Positions 47,024 to 59,193 of a stretch of DNA of 64,000 nucleotides are shown here, piece after piece. Source of the stretch: Zychaea mexicana (taxonomy: Eukaryota > Mucoromycota > Mucoromycetes > Mucorales > Lichtheimiaceae); the NCBI RefSeq assembly GCF_025766255.1, contig NW_026516741.1, positions 150,899 to 214,898 on the forward strand. Direction: 5' to 3'. Position numbers and translations under genes: made by a program. The first letter of the stretch is position 1; the number at the start of each line of letters is the position of its first letter. Under the pieces are notes generated by a model. That model ran no database searches. It saw only the letters and a program-made list of their open reading frames with translations, and was not told where the DNA came from.

Positions 47024-48790
47024 ATGTCACCTTACTACGACATAGGTCACTACAGCGCATTATATTCATGGTGTTTGGATAAAGGCAGGTCCCTTGCAGA
47101 GTCAGCATCCTGTTCCTCGGCGACATCTTCAGCCAATACCGAGTGGAAAAGTCTTACTACTGTGGCAACGGTGTCATTGGTGCTGAGCACTACATCCTAT
47201 GTAGTATGGAGAGCTCTTCGCAAACAGCAACCTGATTCTGAGGTAAAGCTAGTCTCTGGTGGGATCCCTTTCATTGGTCATGCTCTAGAACTCTCTCGCG
47301 ATTCTGCCGCGTTCATTAAACGATGCAAAGCCGAACGAGGTCCAGCATTCCGCATCAATCTTTTTGGTCAAAAGGTTTATGTTGTGACGGGGTCTTTGAT
47401 TCCTGAAGTATACACGAATGCCGAGTGGTATAGTTTCCGTAAAGCGCATGAAACGATTCTTCCTGTTCAGCGTGTGCAAGAAATGTCATACGAACATATT
47501 TATAAACCTATAATTGCTCCCTTAGACAAAAATCCAGGTAGGTTACTGCAGATTAGACATGTTTATACTTTGAAAAACATCATCGCCCTCTTTTCACGGT
47601 ACACTGAAAATCTCTTTTAATGCTTATCTACAGTTATCTATCCGATTCAAGCAAACCTCAAACCTCATAATTTCCACTTGTTTTCCAAACGTATCCAAGA
47701 TGCATTACGCATGGCCATCTACAACCATCTCAATATCACTAAGGGTGAAAAAAAGGTGGCGCGAGGATACGATCTTACGTCAATGATAGTATCGCAAGTA
47801 GTTTGCCTTTGTTTCGCTGGTCGCAACGCAGGCAGCAATCAGGACCTTGTCAAAGCTATGGCTACTTTTACCACGTCTGTCGTAAAGGCAGGAATCGTAC
47901 TATCATTACTTCCGGATCGTATTGCAGAACCTATCGTTAAGCGTTTCATGTCTGTGGAGCACGAGATCGATTTGGTGGTGAACCTGTTGCTCCCTGAACT
48001 GGAAAAGGCTCAAGCTGGAGAAGAAGAAGAATGCCGCTATTTTAAGAACGAGCCGACGTTTACTTCGATGGTCCTGGACTTACCCAAAGCTTCTGGTAAA
48101 ATGCATACAGCAAAAGAAGCCGCTTACTATTTCGGAGGAGCCGCATTGACCAGCATTCCCGCGACTATCCAGTTCACGCTGTTCATTATTACTGAGCTAG
48201 CATATCGACCTGCACTGGTTCAAGAGATCCGCGCCGAAATCGAGAAATTAGACGAACGAACGCCAGAGACAATCAGTCGCATCAAGCTTTTAGATTCGAT
48301 CTTCCGCGAAGTACTTCGATACAAAGCTGCCTCACTAGCATCTCCCCACACGACCATCGTTGAAGACGCACTGTTATCATCGGGTGAAATTATTCCGTGT
48401 GGTGGGCTGGTGTTTCTCGCGACTCACGAATCGCATACCAATCAAAGCACAATGCAGGAAACAACGACTCTTGGAAACCAAACACCGTCGGTGCCGCTGG
48501 ACCAATTCGACCCTTATCGCTTTATGCTTGCTGACGGAGAGACTGACAATGACGGAAAGCTTTGTAGCACAACTATCGGACCCGAGAACCTTTCCTTTGG
48601 ATTAGGCAAGCATAATTGCCCCGGTCGCAAGTTTGCCGCCTACAAGATTAAGTACATCGTTGCGGAATTATTCATGCAGTTTAACATCACTGGCGTATCT
48701 GACGAACGGCCAAAGGACGTCGAATTTCTCGGGACGTTTCGATCACCTTCAAATACTCCTTTGGTTTTCGAAAGAAGAGAAAAGCAATAA
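47024..48790 (+). CDS. Cytochrome P450 monooxygenase
   Basis: Heme-thiolate monooxygenase, ER-anchored. Exons 47024-47537 and 47634-48790 give 556 aa. A hydrophobic anchor lies at about residues 46-66 (TVATVSLVLSTTSYVVW). Next come GGIPFIGHALELSRD (proline-rich hinge/A helix), the ExxR motif in FREVLR (about residue 395), a PERF-like DQFDPYRFM, and the heme-binding loop FGLGKHNCPGR with Cys at about 500. The I-helix segment YYFGGAALTSIPATIQ has no Thr of the usual A/G-G-x-D/E-T-T form, as in some P450s with unusual oxygen chemistry. Family and substrate cannot be named. The central part resembles CYP51/CYP7-type architecture only loosely. No biosynthetic cluster surrounds it. Confidence 0.9.
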
Positions 48791-49872
48791 ACAAGGAAGG
48801 TATCTCTTTGGAGCAGGCAACATAACCTGTATACAAAAAAAATTACCTGCGTTATATTTCATTGTTACCGTACACACTATACCTAAAAGTTACTAGCTGT
48901 ATACATTATTATTTTATTATTCATACACCAACCCTTACATTAAACATTTCCACTATCATATTTTAAATATAGTTTAAGGTAAAAAACAAAGCATGCCTCA
49001 GTTATTCGAGCATATACATAAAAAAACTATTACCATGAGATACATCAACTACCCTACTAGAGGCCCAGTTTTTGTTATGAGAACATATACAGTATTTCCA
49101 TATCGGTCATACTGTGTGACGATACAGTTTTGTACGTTATCATTGTCTCGGCCTATTTGAAAACTTATATATGATATTGTTTCCGCAAGTCTACAAAAGC
49201 AACTTTGAGATAAAAAGGCAGAATATTCTGCTCTTGTACGTAGAGGTAACAGAGTTTAATGCTTATCGAGAAGTGCTCAGATATTATTGGTGCCCGACTA
49301 TTGTTACACCTTTTCTTTTGAGAGAGTGGGGCGAAATGTATTATCCGAATTCGTGTCAGAGTGAGTGACGATGCCGGGGCAGATACATGAATGATGCTAT
49401 AGGACAGGCCTTATGCCAGATTTAGGATACAGTACATACAGTGAGCTGATTGGCGAGTGAAAATGAGAAAGATAAAAGAAAAAAAATGTAAAAGAAAAGT
49501 GATGAAAAGGTGTGTTCCTGCACTAAAGTGATGAACGAGGATGACTATTGTTACACTGTCTCGAGTAACCGTAAAAACGACGGGCTGTTTTCTATGCTTC
49601 TTAACCTCTCTTCAAACCGAGCAGCAGTAGAGAGAAAGTGACAGCTTTATATATGTAAAATGAAACTTCTTTTTTAAAGATAACAAGTTGAAGCAAGTAA
49701 TTAAGATGCAAATAGTAGTAGTTTTTAATTTTACGGATGCAAGAGCAGCATTACAATTACAATCGCAGCATATTCCTATAATGCGACTTTTTTCTCTTTC
49801 CAAGAATGATTTCGTGTGAGAGAGATATGCTAATGTTTTTGAGGAATTGGTGATATATGTATGCAGATCAAT
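48791..49872. other. Tail-to-tail spacer after P450
   Basis: 1.08 kb, AT-rich, with no supported gene; short frames only. It holds the 3' ends of P450 and of the WD40 gene. Confidence 0.5.
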
Positions 49873-51966
49873 TTATGCCTTGAAAACCAGACACGTGCCA
49901 TCATCGGAACCTGTTACTACAGTGTTGCCGTCTCTGTTGAACGGATAAAAACCAGACACATATTACCAAGTTAGTGGACCGTAAACGGTTTTTCCAATCG
50001 ATGATACGTATTTTCCCTCATCCATGCAATCATTACTTACGCAGAGACTGTGAAGTCAAGTACAGTATCATTATGTCCAACCCACGATTTGACTACTTGT
50101 CCAGTCCGAGAATCCCACATCTTCACCGATCGATCTGCTGAGCATGACACCAGCATAGGAGAGTTCTTTACAAATTGAACTTTGACTACCGCATCCTAAT
50201 GTAAATAATCAAGTAGAATCTTAGTTGGCGCACCCATAACATTACTGTGCAAATCATTTAAAGTGCTCTTTACATACTTCATGTGATAAGGTTTGACGTA
50301 ATCGTTGAGTCTGCACATCCCAAATTGAGATGGCGCCATCTGTAGATCCAGTAGCTGCTAAGCCAAGTCTAGAATAGAGAAAAAGTCAGCTTGGGCCATG
50401 ATCAGAACGCATGTGTATCATCAGATAATTTACACATCACAAAAATCGGTGGTTTCTATAGATTCAGAGTGATTTTCAAGAGATGCAACGATCTATATCA
50501 AGAAAATTCGGGATTTTGTTAATAATGGGTATTTTAAAAAGCAAATGGATATCATCATACCCGGCTCTTCTCATACTCTCAATTAGTGACTACATTACCT
50601 GACCGTTGGTTATATTGATAAGACGTGCTTTGCCATCCATTGAGCCAGTAATAGCAAGTGTGCTATCCTTGTTAGTAGCCACACTGGTAACAGGCTCGGT
50701 GTGGAAGCGTGCATCGTCACCAGAAAGTCGGTACATAGCAGCAGCGGACTTAGGATCCCAAACAATCATCGTGCAATCTTCTGCCACAGAAACGATCTTC
50801 TTGCCTATAACAGCAACATCACCTCGATAAGTCTCTTTTTCCTGACTCAATATAAACAAAACGTTATATCCCACCATCGGCTGTGAAATGGCCGGCCGTC
50901 ACTGCACCAGCATGACCGTTGAAGATGTTCATGAATTTACCGCTAGGCACTAAGGTACACATTTAATTTAACGTCAAAAAGGCAGCTTCTTTTTATAAAA
51001 ACAATAACTGTAATTTAAAATAAACGTACTTGCCCACATCCAGATAGTAGAATCTGAAGCACCTGCTAACAAAATATTACCCTTGGGATGCCAATCGATC
51101 CACTATATAGATAAAATAGCGATTTTGTTGAGCCTATTAAACTTAATTCCTTTTTCAAAGCGCCAGCAACTATCAAATCTTACCACAACTTCATCAGGGC
51201 CCTCGACAGCTGTACAAAACTCGCCAGTATGTGCCTTCCACACACGAACCTTTCCATCCATACCGGCCGAAGCAACGTAGTCACCATCCACACTAAATCC
51301 AACAGCAGTAACTGAGTCCGTATGACCATCGAATTGGAAGAGCTTTTCGCCAGTATCGTTTCGCCACAAGTAGCTCTTGTCATCACCACCACCGCTAACA
51401 ACAATCGATTCGTCTTTGGGATGCAACGCAATAGCATATACAGGCTCTATGGTATATACACATATTTTACTTCCCGTCAGAATATCCTTTGAAAGAACAA
51501 TGGCCCCCTCCCCTCCTTTTCCACCTTTCTTTCTTACCGTGGTGGTCAAAGAATCCTTGTACCGAATCGTCAGCCAACTCCATCATGTTCGGGTCATTGC
51601 CAGAAGGACGGAATTCGAACCCTTCAAGACCAGTGCTTGGTTGACCTTGATTAACGTCCAACTTTCGTTTAGTCATAGGTGCCAAGTAAAAAGCATAACC
51701 GTACCAGTAAAAGATATGCAGACTTATATACCTTGATCATCGTCAGAATCGTCGTCCATTGGCTCTCCTTGGTCCAATTCTACTGTTTCTTCCAGAATAT
51801 CGTCGTTTCGAATATATTCTTCGTCGACGATCTCGTCGTTTTCCTGGTGATTGTGCTAAACAAGACAGTTTGTGTACGTGAGTTTTTCGACAGAAGAAAT
51901 TTCCTATAAGCCAAGTTTGAGTATGAGTATCCATACCTCAGTGGTATGCTCGTTGTTATGCGACAT
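49873..51966 (-). CDS. SQT1: WD40 protein SQT1/AAMP, chaperone of ribosomal protein uL16
   Basis: Cytosolic beta-propeller that in yeast escorts uL16 (Rpl10) to the 60S subunit. Eleven exons join in phase to 414 aa: 51966-51937, 51855-51732, 51645-51538, 51446-51184, 51102-51030, 50949-50875, 50804-50599, 50492-50434, 50368-50278, 50195-50041 and 49933-49873. The first 60 residues are acidic (ENDEIVDEEYIRNDDILEET). MELADDSVQGFFDHH is the Sqt1/AAMP entry block. WD repeats follow: VVSGGGDDKSYLWRNDTGE, GHTDSVTAVGFSVDGDYVAS, WIDWHPKGNILLAGASDSTI with WMWA, KIVSVAEDCTMIVWDPK, GAISIWDVQTQRLRQTL, and SCSADRSVKMWDSRTGQVV. The last exon ends VFKA. One acceptor (TTATAG at 50805) was chosen because it gives ADGKKIVSV; a competing CAG breaks the frame. 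Confidence 0.9.
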
Positions 51967-53795
51967 TGTGTTGAGTGTAAGTGCGTGGTTTGCTGACAAA
52001 GCCGAAGAAAGCAAAAATTCTGGGTGGAAAGCCACCGGAGTTGTGCAACGACCGCATTGAGATGCTTTACTATAGTAGTAATTTCATCATGTCATATAAC
52101 TCCTCTCTAACTAAACCCTTTGTATTTCTAGTGAAGAGCATCAGCGAGAAGATTATCTCATTATATGACTAGATCTGCTGTTTTGTAAATGCGGTATTTT
52201 ATCGGCTACAATTTGCAGCACTTAATATGTACTACAGTCTAGTCGAGAAATATTCCTACTGCTCTACTAGTATGTTGTCTCAAGATGAAAAAGTTTGAGC
52301 AAGCATTTCAAGCATTATAATCATTAAGAAATAAGAGCGGCGTACGCCTATCTGGTCTTAATTTGCAGGAGCACTGAGTAATACATTGGGTGACCTTCTG
52401 AGTAGTGAGGTAGGTGTTGGACAATCATTATAAATATTATTATTAACGCGGCGGACAAATGCCGGCAACATGGTGTAAATTTATTATTGAACAAGAGACG
52501 CACGTAAATGACTCCCAGGAACACAAGGCAGCAAACAATTGGAGTTCGGCAGAAAGTCCCCTAGGATTCTGGTACGACCTCCGCCAGCCCGCGCATTTAA
52601 TCATTTTCTTTTTGCAGATCACCCACTATTAAAGTCTGTAATAAGAAGAAATACCGCTATTATTGCTTAATAGTAATGTATATGAATTCGGACTATTATT
52701 ATCATATGTTTACCTAAACGGAGAACCTGTTCGATTTATGTGTTGCATATATTATATCTATTAAGCATTGTGGTATGCTTCAAGACATTCTTGGCCTGCT
52801 AGCCCTCATATCCCGCAACCGGCTTTTACATAGCATGTGCCACTTCTATTACGTGAAACCCTCTGCTTGGAAACATGGCATGACGTAATGTTGGTTTTAC
52901 AGATTAGGGAAGCAAGACCTACTATGAGTCCGGTTACGTATGTGCGCAGCATAAGAAAAGGCGGTTCTTTATATAAATCACCTTAGTAATTCTGGCATAA
53001 TATCTACTTTTGGATAATAGGTTTTTAGAGAATAGTAGTGCGCTTAGTCAGCACTGATTACACCAAGACGGATGATGCAACATACAGTATGCATGCAGAT
53101 GTTGGGCTGTTGCTAAGCGAGGAAGCAACTTGCTTTCTCGTTTCTTAGCAGCAGGAATATGCATTTGATAAATGGGCAAGGATGTGCTGTGTGCAGCGGC
53201 CATTTTCATTTCTTATTTCGGATCAGTTGGAAACCAAGGCCGTATCTAACAAACATGTGCCCATTTTTGTCGATCTACGCCGATAACAAAAACAAACAAT
53301 ATAGTAATCTCATCATAAGTCGAAAAAAAACACAGCACGACCCTCAAACTTTCCATAATAGTGCGAGCAAATGTTAATAGCCGGCTGGGAATAGACCGTG
53401 GTGGCAGCAAGCTGGTGAGGAATGTCAAAAATAGCTTTTCCCCCTCTTAACAAGCACGAATGTTTGCGTGCGGTGCGGTGCGGTGCGGATTACCAAATCT
53501 TGGGTGGGGGTGGGGGTGCTACTGGTTTAAAGATCGATTGGTGCTCGGCCAAGTTCCGCCCTTCGCAGTTTGGGCTTACTTGAGTGGCCGTATTTTTTTT
53601 GTGGTGGGTTGGGTTGGGTTGCTATTGCCAAGTGTGTTTTTTCGCTCTTCTCAGATATCCCTCATCACTTTTTACTTCCTCTCCAACTCCTCTTTCTTCT
53701 CTGTCTTCTTTCTTTACTGCTAATAATTCCCTCCATTTACCTTTTTTCTCTTACATACAATCTCTAATTTCACCACGTACAATTACATATAACAC
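51967..53795. other. Long intergenic region upstream of casein kinase 1
   Basis: 1.8 kb without a supported gene. Near 53468-53488 there are tandem GCGGT units and nearby G-rich runs (GGGTGGGGGTGGGGG at about 53502). The last 150 bp before the kinase start are strongly pyrimidine-rich (TTCCTCTCC/TTCTTTCT), as at many fungal promoters. Short frames at 53460-53800 reflect this bias. Confidence 0.5.
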
Positions 53796-56709
53796 ATGTC
53801 GTTAGAAGGACGGGACATTATCGTTGGCGGCAAATACAAGCTTGGTCGAAAGATTGGCGCCGGGTCTTTTGGAGAGATTTACTTGGGTATAGTATTGCTT
53901 TTCTTTTACAGTCTAGAATGTTCATTTTCGCTCTGTCTGCTTTCCCTCGGTGTGTGGGTGTGTAATGCGGGCTTGTACAAGTGGGCTGTGCCGGCTGTGT
54001 GGGTGTGGATGACTCCCTGTAACAGATGGACAAGCTATTCCTCCCTCTTACTCTTTCTCCTCGCCTTTTCCTCCTCATTGTCCTTCATTCCATCCTCTCC
54101 TCCCCTCGTTCTTTTATAACCACCGTTTGAACTCGCCCATGCCATCCATCATTCACTTTTTGATACAATTGGTTTTAATCATGTACTTTTTCAAACCAAA
54201 GAGAAAGTACGTGGTGGACCAAGCGAAATGGTTAGATTCTTCATTTTCGAATGGAGGGCTGAGTTCATCCGGTTGTTCGAAAGCGAAAGGGGGGGGGGAA
54301 TTGCTTTTCTTTTTCCTTTTCATCTTGGCAGGATTCTCGTTTTTTTATCTCCATTTCCTTTCAGGATTCGAAATGAGTCATTTGTCTCGAGAATACTGGT
54401 TTACTGACAACTGTCCTTTTTATTTTTTGGCAACTTGTTTCATTTGCTTGCGTCTATAGGCTCAAATATCACAAGCGGTGAAGACATCGGCATAAAACTG
54501 GAAAGCGTACGAGCAACACATCCACAACTCGAATACGAAGCCAGAGTATACAAAACATTAGCTGGAGGCGTCGGCATTCCGTTTGTCAGATGGTACGGCA
54601 AAGAAGGCGACTACAATGTACTGGTAATGGATTTGCTCGGTCCATCCATGGAAGATCTATTCAATTATTGCAAACGTCGCTTTTCGTTAAAGACGGTACT
54701 TCTCTTGGCGGACCAGCTGGTAAGAGCAACAGAGAATGTCGGGCTGCTAGCTAGTAATCGGTCCATTAACCCGTTATCTGTGTATTTACGTATTAGTTAT
54801 CCCGCGTCGAATATGTACACTCCAAAGGTTAGTAATTGAAATATTAAGGGGGTTAGATTGCATGATTGTGCTGTATGCCGAATTGAATGTACTTACGTGT
54901 CTTTTGTTTCTACTTTTGAAAAAAGGCTTTATTCATCGAGATATCAAACCAGATAATTTCTTAATGGGCATTGGAAAGCGTGGAAACCAAGTCAACATGA
55001 TTGATTTCGGTTTGGCAAAACGGTTTCGCGATCCACGGACGAATGTGCATATACCCTATAGAGAAAACAAAAATCTTACCGGTACTCCGCGCTATGCCAG
55101 TGTCAACACCCATCTCGGGATTGGTAAGGGGAAACTTTTACATGTGGATACATATTCATTATATTTATAAATTTCTGCATGCTAATGAAGAGCTAACCTC
55201 ACGCTACGTAAACCATGTACATGGCGGCTATCTTTTTTAATCCAACCAAACTACACTTACACAAAAAAGAGCAATCACGACGGGATGATCTCGAATCGCT
55301 TGGCTATATCCTGGTCTACTTTTGCCGTGGCCAATTACCGTGGCAAGGCATCCGAGCACGAACAAAGAAGGAAAAATACGACAAAATCATGGAGAAAAAA
55401 ATGACGACGCCTGCCGATGCATTATGTCGAGGCTTGCATCAGGAGTTCGCAATATACCTCAATTATGTACGCTCTTTGCGATTCGATGACAAACCCGACT
55501 ATTCCTACCTGCGAAAGCTTTTCCGAGATCTGTTTGTCCGGGAAGGCTTCCAATACGATTACGTCTTTGATTGGACAATTCGAAAAATGGTAACAAAAGA
55601 AAACCAAGTCAAACGAACTTTTTTTACACTCGTGGCTCATGGTGAAAAGAGAAAGGATGTAAGGGAGAAAAAGAATTAGAGCACATTCAACTCACTTGTA
55701 TCTATATTTCCATGATTTTTATAGCAAGAGAAAAAGATGGCAGAAAGTCAAGGTATGCGTATGGATCCTCAATTATATAACTCCTCAACGTTGCCCTATG
55801 ATCCTGCATTGCCTGTGCAACAACGACGGCCAATGATGACCACTGCCGCTTTACCATCGGCTGGTGTGCCTCATCGGTCTCCTACTACCGGTCAACCATA
55901 TCGTGCCGAAACAAAATCAGCCGATACATCTAAGCAATTAGATGATGTAATGTTCCAATACCAGCAGCAGCAGCAGCAGCAGCAACAACAACAACAACAG
56001 CAACAACAGCAACAACAACAGCAGCAAGCCAAGATACATAGCCAGTACGCACACCCATCGCAGACCATGTTACAACAAACGTTGCCGCAGAACCACGGAT
56101 TCAACCTCGCGAACTACGGTTATGCCGGAACCAGCGGTGGCAAGATGGCTCATGTGCGAGACACTCAGGTCGGCGGTAAGTCATCACTGAGTAAATTGCA
56201 TCTTGATCCTAAATCACCTATGCATCCTCGTCCTCTTCGTTCTTCAGGGTCTTCCAGCAGCCGAATGTGAGTTTCTTCTCTTCTTAAATCCAGATTCCTA
56301 CTCGTGATAATTGGTGATGATGACAAGCGCAGCGTCACTGAAATACTTTGGTTTTTTCTATAGGTACCGATCTCCATCCAAGGCTGTTCACGGGACTGTA
56401 GGTGGCACACCGTCTCCTGTTGCAGTGAATGCTCAAGCCCAACCATTTATGGACCCAGCATCAGCAACGTTCCACGGAGGCAATAGTAGCGGATATCTGG
56501 CGCAGCCTGGAGGTTTACCGGCCATGGACATCAAGCAAGAAATGGATCTCAAGCAAGAGTTGGACCTCAAGCCGGAGATGTATATCAAGCCCGAAATGTA
56601 CATGAAGCAAGAGTTGGATGTGAAGTCGCCTACCACAGCAGCAACACCCGGAGACCGTTCCACGAAACCCTTCCATCTCATGAACTCTCGACTTTACGAC
56701 GACTTTTAA
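53796..56709 (+). CDS. Casein kinase 1 (delta/epsilon, HRR25-like) with polyQ and SUMO-motif tail
   Basis: Ser/Thr kinase of the CK1 family. Exons 53796-53886, 54460-54719, 54797-54827, 54926-55123, 55270-55658, 55725-56266 and 56364-56709 give 618 aa. Kinase domain residues about 9-280: [15 protein letters not shown] (P-loop), AIKLES-equivalent [48 protein letters not shown], and [18 protein letters not shown]. The sixth exon encodes a Pro/Ser/Gln-rich tail with 22 consecutive glutamines (55962-56027). The seventh encodes five evenly spaced psi-K-x-E motifs (IKQE, LKQE, LKPE, IKPE, MKQE). A 31-bp exon ([10 protein letters not shown]) is needed to complete the kinase fold. Intron 1 is 573 bp, long for this window. 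The tail is far longer than the kinase requires and looks regulatory. Confidence 0.9.
55962..56027 (+). repeat. CAG/CAA repeat coding 22 glutamines
   Basis: The tract starts as pure CAG codons and continues as mixed CAA/CAG. It lies in the tail of the casein kinase 1 gene. The mixed codons should limit slippage. Confidence 0.93.
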
Positions 56710-57658
56710 TCACGATAAAGCCCACACGAAAACCGTGTTTACAAGCAACCAGAGAAAGAAAGACATAAGAATTCGTATATTCTCATTAACATGATAAAGT
56801 TCTCTAATTCAAAAGAACTTCTTTTGTGACAGATTATTATTATACATATCATATATATGCATATATATATATACTACCACACACACAAACATCCCATTTT
56901 TCTTTCAAACTCTGCATAATTCCATGTGCACTTTTTTTTTCTCGTCTCACTCTCTTACCTCACCACAATCCACACTTCAACACCCCACTAACAGAAACAC
57001 ACACACACACACACACACCTTTGCTTTTTCCCTTATACTTTTCTCTCTCTCTCTCTCTCTCTCTCTCAAACACAATACAACATCTAATCTTAGCATAATG
57101 CATCTTGTACCGTTCCATGAGTTCTAACATTTGATAGTTGTAGCAACACAGGGAGACGTTCTCCACACGTGTGGGTTTGAATGATGTGATTGTGGGACGA
57201 TGGGGTCCCTCGCCACTGGCGTCAAATTATCCTGTAGAGTTTCATGTTTGCTTTTGCTTTTTAGTGACTCAAGTCTTTTGGGTACCGTAGGCTTTCTTGT
57301 ACCGTAGGCTTTCTTGGTTGAAAACCGATTCACTGGAGTCTCATTCTCATGGCACAATGCTTCTACCATGAAACGTTTACTTGAATATTTTCATGAGAAC
57401 TTACTCCTCTTGATACATTCAACAAAGATAAAATACTGTAATACATCCGATTGATCAGCTAGTAGAAAGCCTCGGCTGTCTGTTCGATGCGCCTTTAAGT
57501 CTTAACAAACCTACTAGCACTAAATGTAGTATACGTGACGTATCAGGAGGACGATAGCTCCGCATTGCAATGTGTATATCGTTTGGGTACATCATTTTTT
57601 AGTCTCCATTGAGTTCCTCTTTTTTGTTAGAACTAATCTATCAAACTCGATCTACGAA
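56710..57658. other. Spacer with microsatellites
   Basis: Contains (AC)n at about 56997-57018 and (CT)n at about 57043-57066, transcribed as part of the kinase 3' region or just beyond. A tandem duplication of TACCGTAGGCTTTCTT lies near 57283-57315. No gene was recognised; a minus-strand frame at 57124-57369 spans the duplication and was rejected. Confidence 0.6.
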
Positions 57659-58552
57659 ATGGTTGTCAAATGTATCTGGGTCACTCGACACGGCTATAGA
57701 GAAGTACTATCAAGGTCTTACTCTTCTCAGTTCTTTTCAAAAAGTTGCGACTAACTAATATGCACTTCTAAGGATTGGGTCACAGAAAACCCACACTTGC
57801 CAACGAACAGAGCTCACGACCCACCTCTTTCCAAAGTTGGTCTTAAGCAAGCACGCGAGCTTGGAAACTACCTGAAGGACAAGGGTATCCAAAGAGCATA
57901 CTGCTCGCCATTCTATCGCTGCCTTCAAACGGTCTCGCCATTGATCAAGGACACCGGCATTCCGCTCTACATTGACAATAGCATGAGGTTAGTTCCACGC
58001 ACTTTCCAATTCTTACTACTCCTGCTATCCTTAATACTCTGGGGGCAAATGCTAACGATGCAGTGACAATAAACAAGCGAGTGGTACGGCAAGGCTTATG
58101 ATAAATATCAACAACCAGCTTCCATCCAAGAACTCAAGGAACAGCACTTTCCATTCCTGCAAACGGGACATGTTTCAAGCATCCCATTGCCCGAAGGATG
58201 TGAAACTGTCAAAATGTGCCACCAGCGGAGCAAAGAAGGGTTGAATAAGTTGTTAAATCAACTCGATAATGAAGCTGATGGTGGACCCGAGACTATATTG
58301 TTGGTGGGCCATGCAGCATCCGTAATTACTGCTGTGCGTGCATTGCTCGATAACGAAACGTATCCCGTATGTCCTGCTACTTGCAGTCTCTCCAAACTCG
58401 TTCGAAAAGACGATGGTAGTTGGGACCTCGTTCTGAATGGTGACACAACGCATTTGAGCGATGGATCGCAACGTGCTTGGACATTTGCGGGTGATATCCC
58501 TGACTATGAAAAGAATAAGATGGTCCAGGGCGAGCCAGGTGCTCTTGATTAA
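57659..58552 (+). CDS. Histidine phosphatase superfamily (phosphoglycerate-mutase-like) protein
   Basis: Small phosphatase-fold protein. Exons 57659-57703, 57773-57987 and 58078-58552 give 244 aa. The catalytic RHG is in CIWVTRHGYRE. PLSKVGLKQARELGNYLKDK, YCSPFYRCLQTVSPL (second Arg) and ILLVGHAASV (second catalytic His) complete the fold. It resembles the UBASH3/Tau55-type branch (fungal TFIIIC tau55-like and STS-like proteins) more than glycolytic mutases. That is inferred from the WVTRHG start and overall length. No targeting signal is visible. The acceptor before GEWYG-like sequence (SEWYGKAYDK) uses AAG at 58077; a competing CAG gives a wrong frame. Confidence 0.85.
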
Positions 58553-58678
58553 ATGGGCATTATAAGATAACAGAGAGAGAAACGATCCATTTTTGACACA
58601 TGTGTATTATAGCGATTATGCATATAAACAACGGATAGAAGAAAGCATACACACACATGCGTACAATTTATTTTAATA

Positions 58679-59193
58679 CTAGTCTTTTTTGTTCGGGTCG
58701 CTGCCTAGTGATCGTTTGAGTTCGTTTCGTAGTTCATACAATTGGCCCAGTTGTTCGTCGCTTAGCTTGTCCAGACGCTGTGAGTCGAGTTTCTTGCCCC
58801 AACCACCTTCAGGGAAGTTGAAGCTTCGAACCAAAGGATCATCGACAGGTGCCACCAACTCTTCTTTGTTGCTAGGTGGCGCTGTTTGTTGCTCAAGTGT
58901 CTCTAAATAACTATTGTTTGATCCATGTCATGTAAGCTTTTTCCTTGACCACCATATCTTTCTTCCTCATCCGAAATACACCAATGTTTTCCCACTTACT
59001 CTTGCCATTGCGAGATAAATCCAATAATATGGGCTGGATTGTCAATATTCTGATGCCTCCGGAATTCCGACTTGACGTAATCGTCGCCCATGCTTCGAAG
59101 TGCTGGTGGCATGTATCGATGTACTCGCAGGATCTGTCGGTACAGTTGTAACGGACCGAGTAAAACTTTGGTTTCTCTTGGGACTCTGGGCAT
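58679..59193 (-). CDS. SDH7: Succinate dehydrogenase assembly factor 3 (ACN9/SDHAF3, LYR family)
   Basis: Mitochondrial matrix LYR protein that protects the iron-sulfur subunit of complex II during assembly. Exons 59193-59000 and 58910-58679 give 141 aa. The N-terminal block is typical: [20 protein letters not shown], then [17 protein letters not shown], then ISQWQDYLETL across the intron. It holds the LYR motif and the Acn9 signature. The C-terminal part ([20 protein letters not shown]) is less conserved. Acceptor CAATAG at 58911 restores DYLETLEQQ. It lies tail to tail with the histidine phosphatase gene (126 bp apart). Confidence 0.9.

Noticed and set aside
54127..54459. 110-codon frame inside intron 1 of casein kinase 1
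   Set aside because: Hydrophobic low-complexity translation; the flanking exons need this region removed to complete the kinase N-lobe.
57124..57369. 81-codon minus-strand frame after casein kinase 1
   Set aside because: Its apparent internal repeat comes from a 16-17 bp tandem DNA duplication; no gene signals.
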